Shown: in pieces, positions 61,552 through 64,000 of the stretch
Position numbering within the stretch: position 1 is the stretch's first letter
Layout: every line of letters begins with the position of its first letter
Origin: an uncultured Clostridia bacterium
Lineage (GTDB): Bacteria; Bacillota; Clostridia; TANB77; CAG-508
Reading direction: 5' to 3'
Assembly (NCBI GenBank): GCA_944387545.1
Contig: CALXFE010000002.1
Span: 1-64,000 of the forward strand
Length of the DNA: 64,000 nt
Made by a program: the position numbers and the translations under genes
The notes under the pieces: model-generated
Seen by the model: only the letters and a program-made list of their open reading frames with translations
Databases searched by the model: none
Told to the model about the DNA's origin: nothing

Positions 61552-62223
61552 ATGGAAGAATGTAAAATTAAGAATTTATATAATATGAATGAAACAATTG
61601 CAAAAGATTTATTAGAAAAAAGTACATATCCATGGGAAGTGTTACCTAATATTGGAGATTACATTTTAGAATTAGGAGAAACATTAGACAAAGGCGAATA
61701 TGAAAAGGTAGGAGATAATGTGTGGATTGCCAAAACGGCAAAAGTAGCGCCAACAGCATATATTCATGGACCTGCAATTATTGGTAAAGAAGCAGAGGTA
61801 AGACATTGTGCATTTATTAGAGGAAATGCCATTGTAGGAGAAGGTGCAGTGGTAGGAAATTCTACAGAATTAAAAAATGTTATTTTATTTAATAAAGTGC
61901 AAGTACCACATTATAACTATGTAGGAGATTCTATTTTAGGATATAAGGCACATATGGGAGCAGGTTCTATTACATCAAATGTAAAATCAGATAAACAATT
62001 AGTGGTTATCAAAAATGGGAAAGAAACAATAGAAACCAATAGAAAAAAAGTAGGTGCTATGCTAGGAGATAATGTAGAGGTAGGATGTGGTTCTGTATTA
62101 AATCCAGGAACCGTCATTGGAAGAAATTCAAATATTTATCCATTATCTTCTGTAAGAGGTGTGGTTCCTGAAAATCGTATTTATAAAAACAAAAATGAAA
62201 TTGTTGAAAAACAAGATAAATAG
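61552..62223 (+). CDS. left-handed beta-helix (hexapeptide repeat) transferase
   Basis: A 223-residue protein. After an N-terminal helix region (residues 1-~45), residues ~55-200 form hexapeptide turns (VWIAKTAKVAPTAYIHGPAI, AIVGEGAVVG, VEVGCGSVLNPGTVIGRNS) as in the acetyltransferase half of GlmU. HMGAGSITSNVKSD corresponds to the acetyl-CoA/GlcN-1-P loop. No N-terminal uridylyltransferase domain is fused; the preceding gene may supply that step. It probably acts on a sugar phosphate. Confidence 0.86.
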   Translation: MEECKIKNLYNMNETIAKDLLEKSTYPWEVLPNIGDYILELGETLDKGEYEKVGDNVWIAKTAKVAPTAYIHGPAIIGKEAEVRHCAFIRGNAIVGEGAVVGNSTELKNVILFNKVQVPHYNYVGDSILGYKAHMGAGSITSNVKSDKQLVVIKNGKETIETNRKKVGAMLGDNVEVGCGSVLNPGTVIGRNSNIYPLSSVRGVVPENRIYKNKNEIVEKQDK

Positions 62224-62296
62224 ATAATAAGATAGTCATATAATAAAAATAGCTTAAGTTACATCATTTCATGAGAATATTTTTTATAACAATTAC

Positions 62297-62329
62297 AAAA
62301 GGAATTTACAAAAATTCCTTTATTTTTTT
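62297..62329 (+). terminator. terminator upstream of ligA
   Basis: AAAAGGAATTT pairs with AAATTCCTTT, followed by ATTTTTTT. Confidence 0.88.
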
Positions 62330-62347
62330 ATTCTAATTGTATATAAT
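62319..62347 (+). promoter_or_regulatory. ligA promoter
   Basis: TATAAT at 62342-62347 with a weak TTTATT at 62319-62324 (17-nt spacer) inside the T run of the preceding terminator. Predicted transcript leader is about 110 nt. Confidence 0.55.
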
Positions 62348-62368
62348 AGGAAAAAATGAAAAATCAGA

Positions 62369-62449
62369 TTGCCAAAATTATCATTTTCGTTTATAGCTGT
62401 TGGAAACTAGCAAAGTAAACGTTGACAAGATTGGCAAGGTGATAATTTT
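62369..62449 (+). ncRNA. structured ligA leader with crossing stems
   Basis: TTGCCAA (62369-62375) is complementary to TTGGCAA (62431-62437). AAAATTATCA (62374-62383) is complementary to TGATAATTTT (62440-62449). CGTTTA (62388-62393) pairs with TAAACG (62416-62421). The first two stems cross (pseudoknot) and share two bases, so they may be alternatives. The 3' element lies 5 nt before the ligA ribosome binding site. It matches no riboswitch class I recognise. Confidence 0.5.
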
Positions 62450-62451
62450 AA

Positions 62452-64000
<1,549 letters not shown>

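Overview
The window comes from the chromosome of a strongly AT-rich, endospore-forming member of the Bacillota, most likely an anaerobic gut Clostridia. The evidence is the sporulation gene set (spoIIAA, spoIIAB, sigF, spoIID, a spoIIQ-type M23 gene, spoIIM, ytfJ, spoIVA), an FprA-type flavodiiron protein, a bile-salt-hydrolase-like enzyme, sortase substrates, NAD-dependent ligase, and AGA/TTA/AAA-dominated codon use with AGGAGG ribosome binding sites. No rRNA, tRNA, CRISPR array, prophage or transposase gene was seen.

Layout. 0.1-11.6 kb: phosphatase, adenylyltransferase, alanine racemase, an ABC ATPase/permease pair, S66 peptidase, glutamate racemase, an ADP-ribosyltransferase-like coiled-coil protein, a purine-type phosphoribosyltransferase and a Dps protein. 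11.7-25.2 kb: recN, eno, a surface VWA protein, dxs, a YlmH-like S4 protein, tsaE with a tsaB-rimI fusion, an endonuclease-Q-like PHP protein, spoIIM and xerD. 25.3-34.9 kb: a lipid/acyl-type cluster, an oligopeptide-binding protein, recA, a Nudix protein, a HAD phosphatase, recX, scpA, ytfI and ytfJ. 35.2-43.2 kb: a two-component system, then the compact sporulation locus spoIIAA-spoIIAB-sigF-spoIID-spoIIQ, then ychF. 43.3-55.9 kb: an LPKTG protein facing a sortase, a MarR-controlled heterodimeric ABC exporter, a flavodiiron protein, a bile-salt-hydrolase-like enzyme, rlmN and a large STAND-type ATPase. 56.2-58.4 kb: a three-gene island (RtcB-like protein plus two histidine phosphatases) with different codon use. 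58.5-64 kb: spoIVA, a UDP-sugar pyrophosphorylase with a hexapeptide-repeat acyltransferase, and the 5' part of ligA.

Most striking observation: four genes (ABC ATPase, ADP-ribosyltransferase-like protein, dxs, Nudix hydrolase) are split by a single extra base. In all four the disruption is an in-frame CGG codon followed by A (CGGA), and skipping the C restores a GGA glycine codon and the family-typical protein. Two of these glycines are the Walker A glycine and the first Nudix-box glycine. Reading the other native genes of the window on both strands I found no in-frame CGG at all. The only in-frame CGG arginine codons (five) are in the foreign-looking 56.2-58.4 kb island. This suggests that CGG is not decoded normally here and that CGGA triggers +1 frameshifting (or is read as a four-base glycine codon). 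Indels or sequence errors remain the alternative.

A second novelty is a family of intergenic elements at 19.1, 40.9 and 53.4 kb. They have long perfect inverted-repeat arms. Two share a conserved core of about 135 nt with covarying hairpin stems. The arms at 19.1 and 53.4 kb belong to a wider GGGACGT repeat family found directly 3' of stop codons.
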